64,000 nucleotides of DNA. It comes from Candidatus Acidiferrales bacterium. Lineage in GTDB: Bacteria > Acidobacteriota > Terriglobia > Acidiferrales > UBA7541. Below the pieces are notes generated by a model. The model was not told the origin of the DNA. It saw only the letters and a list, made by a program, of their open reading frames with translations, and made no database searches. Below, one piece after another: positions 33,800 through 41,000 of this stretch. The position numbers and the translations under genes were made by a program. Numbering within the stretch: the first letter of the stretch is position 1; every line of letters starts with the position of its first letter. The stretch covers positions 1 through 64,000 of the forward strand of contig JASHPG010000100.1 in assembly GCA_030038275.1 (NCBI GenBank). The letters run 5' to 3'.

Positions 33800-34834
33800 A
33801 TGGACGATCTCACTCGCTTGCCCGCCACCGATCCAACCGATCTCTTTCGCGTCCGCGACGCCCTCTACGGTCCGGAACTGGTTGGCGCCGCCGTGATCGG
33901 CCTCGATTTCTTCACTCACGTGGCTCGTTCTCCGGCGGGCGCACAAACGATCTGCCGGGAGCTTGGCATCGCCGATCGTCCCACCGACGTTATGCTCACC
34001 TATTTCTCGGCTCTCGGCCTGCTCGAAAATCGCGGCGGGGTTTTCCACGTCACTGAAAAGTCGCGCGAGTTCCTCGTTCGCGGCTCGCCTTGGTTTCTCG
34101 GCCCGTTTTACGCGTCGTTCGCTGAACGCCCCGTCGCTCGCAGCCTCCTCGAGGTCTTGCGCACCGGCAAGCCATCCGTCTGGGCCAGCAACAAAGCGCG
34201 CAAGCCCTGGGCTGAGGCTATGCAAGACGATGCCTTCGCCCAGGAATTTACCGCCATTATGGACGCGCGCGGCCTCTATCTCGGTCCTGCCATGGCCCGC
34301 CAACTAGACCTAACCTCCCATCATCGTGTCCTCGATATCGGCGGCGGCTCGGGCATTTACGCCTGTTGCCTAGTGGCCGCGCATCCGCGCTTGCGCGCCT
34401 CGGTGCTCGAAAAAACGCCCGTTGATCGCGTTGTTCGCCAATGCATCGCCCGCCGCGGCTATTCGGATCGCGTGGATGTCATCGTCGGAGACATGTTCGT
34501 GGCGCCGCTCCCCGTCGGTTACGACGCGCACCTGTGGTCCAACGCCCTCCACGACTGGGACGCGCCAACCGTGAAATCGCTGCTTGCCAAATCGTTCGCG
34601 GCATTGCCGCCCGGCGGCATGGTCGTAATCCACGACGCGCACGTCAACGGCGAGAAAAGTGGTCCGCTGGCCGTAGCTACTTATTCTGTTTTCCTGATGG
34701 CTTCCACGGAAGGGAAGTGCTACTCAATCGGCGAAATGGATTCGATGCTCGGCGAGATCGGCTTCGAGGATTTTCAATATCGCGCCACAGCCGTCGATCA
34801 CAGCGTCATCACCGCCCGCAAACCACACGCGTAA
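33800..34834 (+). CDS. SAM-dependent O-methyltransferase (plant-type family 2)
   Basis: A 344-residue methyltransferase with an N-terminal dimerisation winged helix (roughly 1-110), then VLDIGGGSGIYACCLVAAHP (SAM loop, about 176-195), DRVDVIVGDMFVAPLP, and LWSNALHDWD with the His of the catalytic region, PGGMVVIHDAHV near the end. This is the acetylserotonin/hydroxyneurosporene-type O-methyltransferase layout. The start is ATG 33800 behind GGAAGG. It is alone on the plus strand next to the biotin operon. Substrate not known. Confidence 0.88.
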   Translation: MDDLTRLPATDPTDLFRVRDALYGPELVGAAVIGLDFFTHVARSPAGAQTICRELGIADRPTDVMLTYFSALGLLENRGGVFHVTEKSREFLVRGSPWFLGPFYASFAERPVARSLLEVLRTGKPSVWASNKARKPWAEAMQDDAFAQEFTAIMDARGLYLGPAMARQLDLTSHHRVLDIGGGSGIYACCLVAAHPRLRASVLEKTPVDRVVRQCIARRGYSDRVDVIVGDMFVAPLPVGYDAHLWSNALHDWDAPTVKSLLAKSFAALPPGGMVVIHDAHVNGEKSGPLAVATYSVFLMASTEGKCYSIGEMDSMLGEIGFEDFQYRATAVDHSVITARKPHA

Positions 34835-35318
34835 CTCGCTCGTATGACGCTAGTGGGCCGCCCGTGCGCCCCTGCGGTAGTAATGCGTCCGCCAGCAGCG
34901 TAGGGGCACAGCATGCTGTGCCCGCAGTCGCGGACGAAGCCCGCCTGCTGCTGGCAGGCCAGTCTGCCGCAGGCACATCTCTCTTGTGGCTGTTGCTCAC
35001 CTTCTTAATTTGGTGTCGCGAAGCGCAGCTTCAGCCGTTCCGTCACAACGCGCGTCTCCATGTAGCGCCGCGCTTCAGCGCGGCAACCGCGCACGCCGCA
35101 GTTACTGTCGTTTCGTTCATCGCCATTGATATTTGCCCCGAGGCGGTTGCACCGCCAAATCAGAGCAGGGCGGCTTTGCCTTGGCCGGAGCGTTGTCATC
35201 CCGAATCCAGTCCCGACGCATTCTGCCGGGAATGGAGGTGAGGGATCTGCTTTTCCCCGCGTTAGCGCGGTGCAAATGCTTACGCGCCTGTGCTCGCTGT
35301 GGATGATCGCCTCTGCTT
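34835..35318 (+). other. Intergenic region with palindromic repeats, no gene seen
   Basis: About 480 bases between the methyltransferase and the PLP enzyme hold no credible gene. They hold several perfect or near-perfect inverted repeats: a 20-base palindrome at 34904-34923, GCCGCGC-TTCA-GCGCGGC at 35067-35084, and CCGCG-TTAG-CGCGG at 35257-35270. Short GC-rich palindromes of this kind look like REP-type elements. Either strand could use them as weak terminators between the two converging genes. Confidence 0.6.
34904..34923. repeat. Perfect 20-base palindrome
   Basis: GGGCACAGCA-TGCTGTGCCC reads the same on both strands with no loop. It is flanked by GC-rich sequence, downstream of a methyltransferase stop. 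It could be a REP-like element or a DNA-binding site; I cannot say which. Confidence 0.7.
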
Positions 35319-36506
35319 TTACCGCAACGCCGCCACCTTTTTTTTCGCCGTTCGCCCGCGCTCAACTTCCGCCAATCCTTCCAGCAAATCCTCGACGAGA
35401 TCCTCGTGGTTTTCGCATCCCGGCGAAAGCCGCAGCAGCATGTCCGAAAGCCCCAGTTCCGCGCGTGTCTCCGCCGGAATGGACGCATGCGTCATGCTCG
35501 CCGGGTGGCAGATCAGCGACTTCACTCCGCCCAGGCTTTCCGCCAGCGCGAAATAGCGCCTCGACGACGCGAACGCCACCACCTCTTCCTGCGTTCCTTC
35601 CAGTTCGAACGACACCATGCCGCCAAACCCGCTCATCTGTTTCCGCGCGATGTCGTGCCCGGGATGCGTCGCAAGGCCCGGGTAATACACGCGCCGCACC
35701 AGCGGATGCCCGTTCAGCGCGTTCGCGATTGCCTCGGCGTTTTCCTCGTGCCGCTGCATTCTCAGTTCCAGCGTTTTCATCCCGCGCAGCGTCAGCCAAC
35801 AATCAAACGGCGAAGGAATTGCCCCCGTCGCATTCTGCAGATATTTTACCGGCTCGAAGATGTTCTGGTCGTTCGCCAGCACCGCGCCTTGCACCACGTC
35901 CGAGTGCCCCGCCAGGTATTTCGTCACGCTGTGGACGATCAAATCCGCGCCCAGCTCGAACGGCCGCTGAAACACCGGTGTCGCAAACGTGTTATCGACC
36001 ACCATCAGCGCTCCACGCGCATGAGCGATTTTCCCGACCGCCTCGATATCCGTAATCAGCAGCCGCGGGTTCGTTGGCGATTCGATCCACACGATGCGCG
36101 TCTTCGAATTCGTCGCTGCTTCTACGCCCTCCAGGTCGCTTGTGTCGATTTGCCGAATCACCACGCCGATCGGCTGAAACACGCGGTTCAGAATGCGGTA
36201 CGTTCCGCCATAGACGTCCAGTGGAATGATGATTTCATCGCCCGGCCGCAAATACGCCTGCAAAATTGCGTTTTCCGCCGCCAGTCCTGAAGAGTATGTC
36301 GCGGCATACTTCGCGCTCTCCAGTTCCGCCAACACCGTCTCCAGCCGCTCGCGCGTCGGATTATTCGTCCGAGAGTACGAATATCCTTTATCCTGTCCCG
36401 GCGCATCCTGCTCGTATGTGGACGTTTGAAAGATCGGCGCGATCAGCGCGCCGGTTTCCGGCTCTGATGGCTGCCCTGCATGAATAGTCTTCGTAGCGAG
36501 TTTCAT
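35319..36506 (-). CDS. Cystathionine gamma-synthase / Met-Cys PLP-dependent enzyme
   Basis: A 395-residue Cys/Met metabolism PLP enzyme. It has THAGQPSEPETGALIAPIFQTSTY, YSYSRTNNPTRERLE, SSGLAAENAILQAYLRPGDEII, ESPTNPRLLITDI, VVDNTFATP and HSVTKYLAGHSDVVQGA with the PLP lysine. The SAM-I riboswitch in its leader indicates use in methionine synthesis: cystathionine gamma-synthase or an O-acylhomoserine sulfhydrylase are both possible; cystathionine gamma-lyase less so. The ATG at 36504-36506 has GGGAG upstream. Single gene between intergenic regions. Confidence 0.9.
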   Translation of the reverse strand: MKLATKTIHAGQPSEPETGALIAPIFQTSTYEQDAPGQDKGYSYSRTNNPTRERLETVLAELESAKYAATYSSGLAAENAILQAYLRPGDEIIIPLDVYGGTYRILNRVFQPIGVVIRQIDTSDLEGVEAATNSKTRIVWIESPTNPRLLITDIEAVGKIAHARGALMVVDNTFATPVFQRPFELGADLIVHSVTKYLAGHSDVVQGAVLANDQNIFEPVKYLQNATGAIPSPFDCWLTLRGMKTLELRMQRHEENAEAIANALNGHPLVRRVYYPGLATHPGHDIARKQMSGFGGMVSFELEGTQEEVVAFASSRRYFALAESLGGVKSLICHPASMTHASIPAETRAELGLSDMLLRLSPGCENHEDLVEDLLEGLAEVERGRTAKKKVAALR

Positions 36507-36591
36507 CTTCGTGCTCCCTAGTGTGCGATCTGAGCTTCTGCGTCTGCGCCAAAGCGAGCCGCCCGCGCGGCGTTATTCCGCCGTCGTGAAT

Positions 36592-36619
36592 GAAAAATCC
36601 TTCCGGGCTTCCGCCCGGC
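36592..36619 (-). terminator. Rho-independent terminator / expression platform of the SAM riboswitch
   Basis: On the minus strand CCGGGC-GGAA-GCCCGG is followed by AAGGATTTTT. It lies between the aptamer and the gene start at 36506, about 75 bases downstream of the aptamer, where an intrinsic terminator of an off-switch should be. A full antiterminator pairing with the aptamer was not worked out. Confidence 0.6.
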
Positions 36620-36693
36620 ACCTGCACTTACGCCCCGCATCGGCTACATTTGGGAGTGGAATCGTCAAGCGGCCGGGACGCGGCCAGTTGAGG

Positions 36694-36836
36694 ATCTTAT
36701 CTCTCCCCCTGATCTCCCGGGTCGGCCTCTTCGGCGATCCGGGAGCCCTGTTACGGGCAGGAGTTAGCACCTTGGCGATTGCACCAGGTTGCTGTGGCTT
36801 CTTCGGGCCTGTACCCTCAGCCACTCTGGATAAGCG
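36694..36836 (-). ncRNA. SAM-I (S-box) riboswitch
   Basis: Minus strand: CTTATCCAGAGTGGCTGAGGG, GCCACAGCAACC, then GGTGCTAACTCCTGCCC, and a closing GAGAGATAAG that pairs with CTTATC. These are the conserved S-box elements in order: P1, the AGAG/TGGC-GAGGG core, GCAACC and the GGTGCTAA-TCCTGC segment. A variable-stem hairpin (CCCGGATC...GACCCGGG) is inserted. It precedes the cystathionine-gamma-synthase-like gene and should repress it when S-adenosylmethionine is abundant. Confidence 0.93.
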
Positions 36837-36858
36837 CTGCTGTTTCAGCAGCACCAAA

Positions 36859-36887
36859 ATGCTAGCAAACACGCCGATTCGGGTCAA
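36859..36887 (-). promoter_or_regulatory. Sigma70-type promoter of the SAM riboswitch transcript
   Basis: Minus-strand TTGACC (36882-36887) and TAGCAT (36859-36864), 17-base spacer, about 20 bases before the aptamer. Confidence 0.6.
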
Positions 36888-37071
36888 TAAACATCCATTC
36901 GGGATGCGTTTTCGGTCGCCGTACTGCCGCTTTTCCCGCTTGAGCGGTGCAATTCAAGGGCGGAACTGAAAAAGGCAAAGTAAAGATCGCGAGCCGTATG
37001 TCTAAGTACTGGTTCTTGACGAATCAGATAATCCGATGTAGCGTTAGTTGGGCGGTTTTTGTTGGTCCATG

Positions 37072-37174
37072 GGGGAAGAGATATGCGACCTGCACCTCCG
37101 GTCAATCTGGACCGGAAGCCCCGTCGTGCTGGTTCGGTGCGGCGTGCCGCATGAGAACTGCGCAGCATCTCCCC
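37072..37174 (+). ncRNA. Possible structured RNA of unknown class
   Basis: A stretch with no gene folds as a closed multi-branch shape on paper: GGGGAAGAGATATGCG (37072-37087) pairs with CGCAGCATCTCCCC (37161-37174), and inside are hairpins TGCAC...CCGGTC-loop-GACCGG...GTGC and GCGGC-GT-GCCGC. A weak promoter (TTGACG at 37016, TAGCGT at 37039, 17-base spacer) lies upstream. It is about 220 bases before the DUF4180 gene. I compared it by eye with SRP RNA, 6S RNA, and common riboswitches and found no convincing match, so it may also be chance pairing in GC-rich DNA. Confidence 0.35.
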
Positions 37175-37223
37175 GCCGCGACGACTCCTAGTAGTGAGCT
37201 TTCACCCCTCCTCAAACCGAATT

Positions 37224-37303
37224 TCTACCCGAGACACGTGACGAGTAGAATCGCCTGTAAGTTGCTGAAAACAAACGACGGCATGCACCTCTACCCGAGA
37301 CAC
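37224..37303. repeat. Pair of 14-base direct repeats
   Basis: TCTACCCGAGACAC occurs at 37224-37237 and again at 37290-37303, 66 bases apart (about six helix turns), in the leader of the DUF4180 gene. In each case a second half ACGTGACGAG or TTCTCGTCAC follows. It could be two operator sites for one regulator. Confidence 0.45.
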
Positions 37304-37393
37304 TTCTCGTCACCGATTCACGTCACTTTTTATTCGCCGTCGATTCTCCTATCCTCGCTTCTTTCGCGCGCAGAGGAGGATCGGACCTGACCC

Positions 37394-37798
37394 ATGACGT
37401 CCGCAATAACTCACGAGCTCGGCGGCATTCGCATCCTCTTGTTGGCTGCCGAAGGCCCCAAACTCCGCACCGTCCGCGATGCCACCGACGTCATGGCCGA
37501 AGCCTTCGCCCAGGAAGCTTCTTGTCTCGCGATTCCCATTTCGCGCCTCGACAACGACTTTTTCCGCTTGCGTACCGGCGTAGCGGGAGAAATCGTCCCG
37601 AAATTGTCCGGGTACGGAATGAAAGCCGCCTTCTTAGGCGATATCTCGCAACACGTGGCCAATAGCGACTCGTTCCGCGACTTCGTGCGCGAAGCCAATC
37701 GCGGGCGCGACTTTTGGTTCGTTGCCGATCTCGAAGAACTCGGCCAGCGCCTCGCGAAGGCGCAATCGCGCGCCGCTGCCCCGGAGGGCCAAAAGTGA
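37394..37798 (+). CDS. DUF4180 domain protein
   Basis: A 134-residue protein of the DUF4180 family: the C-terminal portion, RLDNDFFRLRTGVAGEIVPKLSGYGMKAAFLGDIS, then SFRDFVREANRGRDFWFVADLEEL, is the conserved core. Its ATG is at 37394, with GAGGAGG some 15 bases upstream. Function is unknown. It probably starts a transcript that includes ispH about 100 bases further on. Nothing suggests a role linked to fluoride or exopolysaccharide. Confidence 0.82.
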   Translation: MTSAITHELGGIRILLLAAEGPKLRTVRDATDVMAEAFAQEASCLAIPISRLDNDFFRLRTGVAGEIVPKLSGYGMKAAFLGDISQHVANSDSFRDFVREANRGRDFWFVADLEELGQRLAKAQSRAAAPEGQK

Positions 37799-37895
37799 CC
37801 CGCGCCCACTATTCCACAGAATCGCCGTCCGTAGGGGTCAAAACTACACACGAGCCACGCAAACTCGCTAGCGGCAAAATGTTCCTTCAGGTAAT

Positions 37896-38906
37896 ATGGA
37901 GTGGTTTGCGGAGAAAACCTTGACGCTCACGAACATACAGGAAACGAATAACGGCGCGAAAACGCTCGTCCGCGTCCGCCCGCGTGGCTTCTGTGCCGGG
38001 GTGGTGCGCGCTGTCGATATCGTCGAGCTTGCCCTGGAAACGTTTGGCCGTCCGGTGTACGTCCATCACGAAATCGTCCACAATCGCTACGTGGTCGATC
38101 AGCTCCGCCGCCGCGGTGCCATTTTCGTCGAAACCATCTCTGAGGTACCGGTGGGCGCAGTGCTCGTTTTCAGCGCCCACGGCGTTCCGCCCCGCGTTCG
38201 CGCCGAGGCCAAGGAACGCAACCTCAAAGTGATCGACGCCACCTGCCCGCTCGTCACCAAGGTTCACCTGGAGGCGCTCAAATTCGCGCGCGAAGGCCGC
38301 ACGCTGATTCTCATCGGCCATCGCGATCACCAGGAGATTGTCGGCACATCCGGTGAAGCGCCGGCGCAGACCGTCGTCGTGGGCAGCGTCGAGGAGGTTG
38401 ATCGGTTGCAAGTGCCCGATCCCAAGCGCCTCGCGTTCCTCACTCAAACCACTCTCTCTCTTTACGATACGCAGGAAATCGTCGCCCGTTTGCGCCAGCG
38501 TTTCCCGGAAATCATCGGCCCCGCTTCGGACGACATCTGTTACGCCACGCAAAATCGCCAGGAAGCCGTCGAAGCGCTCACGCGGGAAGTGGAATTGATT
38601 CTAGTCGTTGGCTCCGCGAATAGCTCCAATTCCAACCGCCTCGTCGAAGTCGCGCAGCGCGCGGGAGTGGCCGCGCGCCTTATCGAGGACGCGAACGATA
38701 TCGACGCGGCTCTGCTCGACAACGTAAAAACGCTCGGCCTAACCGCCGGCGCATCGGCGCCCGAAATTCTGGTCGAGCAGGTCAGCCAGCGTCTCTCGAA
38801 TTTTGGTTTCACCAATCATCGCGATCTCGACCTGATTCGCGAGGATGTGCGGTTCACCCTCCCGCCCGAGCTTGCCGCGGCGCGCCAGGGGAGGGCCGCA
38901 AATTGA
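37896..38906 (+). CDS. ispH: 4-Hydroxy-3-methylbut-2-enyl diphosphate reductase
   Basis: A 336-residue IspH of the methylerythritol-phosphate isoprenoid pathway. The three Cys ligands of the 4Fe-4S site are in PRGFCAGVVRAVDI, IDATCPLV and DDICYATQNRQEAV. FSAHGVPPRVR and SSNSNRLVEVA are also typical. About 20 extra N-terminal residues precede the usual start, so the true start may be an internal codon. It lies 48 bases before the arginase-like gene on the same strand. Confidence 0.97.
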   Translation: MEWFAEKTLTLTNIQETNNGAKTLVRVRPRGFCAGVVRAVDIVELALETFGRPVYVHHEIVHNRYVVDQLRRRGAIFVETISEVPVGAVLVFSAHGVPPRVRAEAKERNLKVIDATCPLVTKVHLEALKFAREGRTLILIGHRDHQEIVGTSGEAPAQTVVVGSVEEVDRLQVPDPKRLAFLTQTTLSLYDTQEIVARLRQRFPEIIGPASDDICYATQNRQEAVEALTREVELILVVGSANSSNSNRLVEVAQRAGVAARLIEDANDIDAALLDNVKTLGLTAGASAPEILVEQVSQRLSNFGFTNHRDLDLIREDVRFTLPPELAAARQGRAAN

Positions 38907-38953
38907 CACGGCCGTGTTTCTCCGCAATTACGATGAACGACAGGAGCGTGTGA

Positions 38954-40129
38954 GTGGCGGTCAAAATCGTCCGCCAGCCAAATAAATTGATTTTGTTGGG
39001 TTCGCCCACGAGTGCCGCGGCGATGTCGGCCGGACACGAAGGTGCTCCCGCCGCGCTTCGCTCCGCCGGACTCACTGACCGGCTTCGTTCCGTCGGCTAC
39101 GACGTAGAGGATTTGGGCGATGATTCGGTCCAGCTCTCCAAACCTGACGAACAAAGTCCCCGCGCCCGCAATATCTCCGGTGTGCTCGCCGCGTTAAACG
39201 CACTGAAGCCGCGCGTTGAACTCGCCGTGAAATCCGCGGCTCTGCCTCTAATCTTGAGTGGTGATTGCTCCGTTGCGCTGGCGACCATCGCGGGCGTGCG
39301 GCGCTACTTCCGCAACGTCGGATTAATTTACATCGACCGCGACGCTGACCTCAACACGCCTGCCACCACCCAATCCGGATGTCTCGATGGCATGGTGGTC
39401 TCGCACATCACTGGTCGCGGTGCCGTAGAACTGGTCCGCTTCTGGAGCGAGCCGCCTCTTGTTCGCGACCCCGATGCTGCCTTGTTCGGGGTGGCGCACC
39501 TCGACCCGGCCGAGCAACAATTGCTCGAACGGAGCACGCTGCGGCGCTATCTGGCTTCAGATGTGCAGCGATTGGGTGCGGCCGCCGCGGCCCGGTCTGC
39601 CGTCGAGCGCATTCACGGCGATAAAAACGAATTCGTGTTGCACCTGGACGTGGACGCGGTCGGCGGTTTCACGGCTACGGATTATCCCGGCGACGGTGGC
39701 CTCGCGATCGAGGACACTCGCGCCGCGCTCGAAGTTTTCGCGACGCAGCCACATCTTGCGGCGATCGAAGTGACGGCCTACAACCCAACGAAGGATCCGG
39801 ATGGCAGCGGCGCGAAAGTAATAATCGACTTGCTCGCGGATGCTCTTGCGAAGCGGCTGGAAGCGCTGAAATCAGCGGCTGCTCCAGTTGAAAAGAAGCC
39901 GGAGCCACAACAGGAACCTGCAACGAGCGCCACGCCAGTACCCGCGCTAACACCGAATCCCGTGGCTCCGGGAGCCGGAATCGCGATAGCTCCACCGTCT
40001 GATCCTGGCGAAACGTGGTCGTCCGATGCAGGCGAAGATGAATCCGAAGAGCCCAATGACGAATCCGCCCCAAAAACGGCGAACCACGATGCGGACGAAT
40101 CGCAAGGAACCGGCGAATCGGACTCCTGA
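38954..40129 (+). CDS. Arginase/agmatinase-fold protein with altered metal ligands and a Pro/Glu tail
   Basis: A 391-residue protein of the ureohydrolase fold. The usual GGDHS reads SGDCS, the D-A-H-A-D-I-N-T-P region reads DRDADLNTP, and SGNLHGMPVS reads SGCLDGMVVS, so the His that bind Mn and help catalysis are Cys or Asp. The final D-x-D site (HLDVDAVGG) remains. A tail of about 100 residues (PEPQQEPATSATPVPALTPN... to the end) is Pro/Ala/Glu-rich and disordered. It is likely not a standard arginase. Metal preference and activity are open. It is downstream of ispH and upstream of a HAD phosphatase, probably one operon. Confidence 0.8.
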   Translation: MAVKIVRQPNKLILLGSPTSAAAMSAGHEGAPAALRSAGLTDRLRSVGYDVEDLGDDSVQLSKPDEQSPRARNISGVLAALNALKPRVELAVKSAALPLILSGDCSVALATIAGVRRYFRNVGLIYIDRDADLNTPATTQSGCLDGMVVSHITGRGAVELVRFWSEPPLVRDPDAALFGVAHLDPAEQQLLERSTLRRYLASDVQRLGAAAAARSAVERIHGDKNEFVLHLDVDAVGGFTATDYPGDGGLAIEDTRAALEVFATQPHLAAIEVTAYNPTKDPDGSGAKVIIDLLADALAKRLEALKSAAAPVEKKPEPQQEPATSATPVPALTPNPVAPGAGIAIAPPSDPGETWSSDAGEDESEEPNDESAPKTANHDADESQGTGESDS

Positions 40130-40151
40130 GATTCCTCTCGCACACAGCACA

Positions 40152-40916
40152 GTGCCTACGCAAAATAAGAAACTCACATTTCAGCCCGACGTGATCATTT
40201 TTGACGTAGATGGCGTGCTCGTTGACGTCCGTGGCTCGTTTCATCGCACCACGCTGGAAACAGTGCGCCACTTCACGAAAAAGCGTGTCACCCCGCGCGA
40301 GCTGCAGAAGTGGAAGAATCAGTCCGGGTATAACGACGATTGGAAGCTTTCGACCGCTTGGGTGCGATCGCTCGGCGGCAAGCAGGAATACGACGAGGTG
40401 AAGCGCAAATTCATCGAGCTCTATTGGGGCGCGAATGGCGACGGGGGCAACGTGGAACGCGAAAAGTGGCTGCTGCCGCGTCCGCAACTGCGCCGCTTAG
40501 CTGCGCGCGCGGAGCTCGCGATCTTCACCGGGCGCGTGCGAAAAGAGCTGGATTTCACGCTCGAACGGTGCTGCGTGCGCGAGTTCTTTGGCCGCATCGT
40601 AACCGCAGAGGACGTCGGTAAGCCGAAGCCGGATCCGGAGGGGTTACTCGCCATTCTGAACGGCCGCGATCCATCAACAGCGGTGTATGTGGGCGACAAC
40701 ATCGACGATGCGCAGGCGGCGCAAGCGGCCCGTATGCCATTTGTGGGCATCGTTGCTCCGGAAATCGAGCACAGCCGCACCCGCGCAGCCCTCCTGCGGA
40801 AAATGGGCGCTAAAGCGATCATGAAATCAGTGAAGGAATTGGAGGCGCGCATTGCGCTGCGAACCCCGACCGTAGCCGCTCTTTTATCCGCCCCGCGCCG
40901 TAGTACCTCCCGGTAG
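40152..40916 (+). CDS. HAD-superfamily phosphatase
   Basis: A 254-residue HAD hydrolase: FDVDGVLVDVRGSFHRTTLE (motif I, two Asp), FTGRVRKELD (motif II Thr), GKPKPDPEGLLAIL (motif III Lys) and VYVGDNIDDAQAAQAA (motif IV Asp pair). It resembles the subfamily IA type with a C1 cap (TIGR01548-like). I start at GTG 40152-40154. An ATG at 40026 would add a basic stretch overlapping the arginase-like tail and seems less likely. Substrate unknown. Confidence 0.82.
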   Translation: MPTQNKKLTFQPDVIIFDVDGVLVDVRGSFHRTTLETVRHFTKKRVTPRELQKWKNQSGYNDDWKLSTAWVRSLGGKQEYDEVKRKFIELYWGANGDGGNVEREKWLLPRPQLRRLAARAELAIFTGRVRKELDFTLERCCVREFFGRIVTAEDVGKPKPDPEGLLAILNGRDPSTAVYVGDNIDDAQAAQAARMPFVGIVAPEIEHSRTRAALLRKMGAKAIMKSVKELEARIALRTPTVAALLSAPRRSTSR

Positions 40917-41000
40917 TACCGGAAAGGACATGGGTACCATTGTTCCGTTTTGAACCAACAGCCATAGTGTGGATACAGGCAGTTTCGCCGTCAGGCTACT

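Noticed and set aside
35126-36290. Plus-strand long frames over the PLP enzyme gene
   Set aside because: They are shadows of the minus-strand gene, with no recognisable domain and no ribosome site.
37064-37178. SRP RNA, tmRNA or 6S RNA
   Set aside because: Some similarity of GGTC...GGACCGGAAG to the SRP loop, but the conserved tetraloop and internal loops do not fit. Kept only as an unassigned structure.
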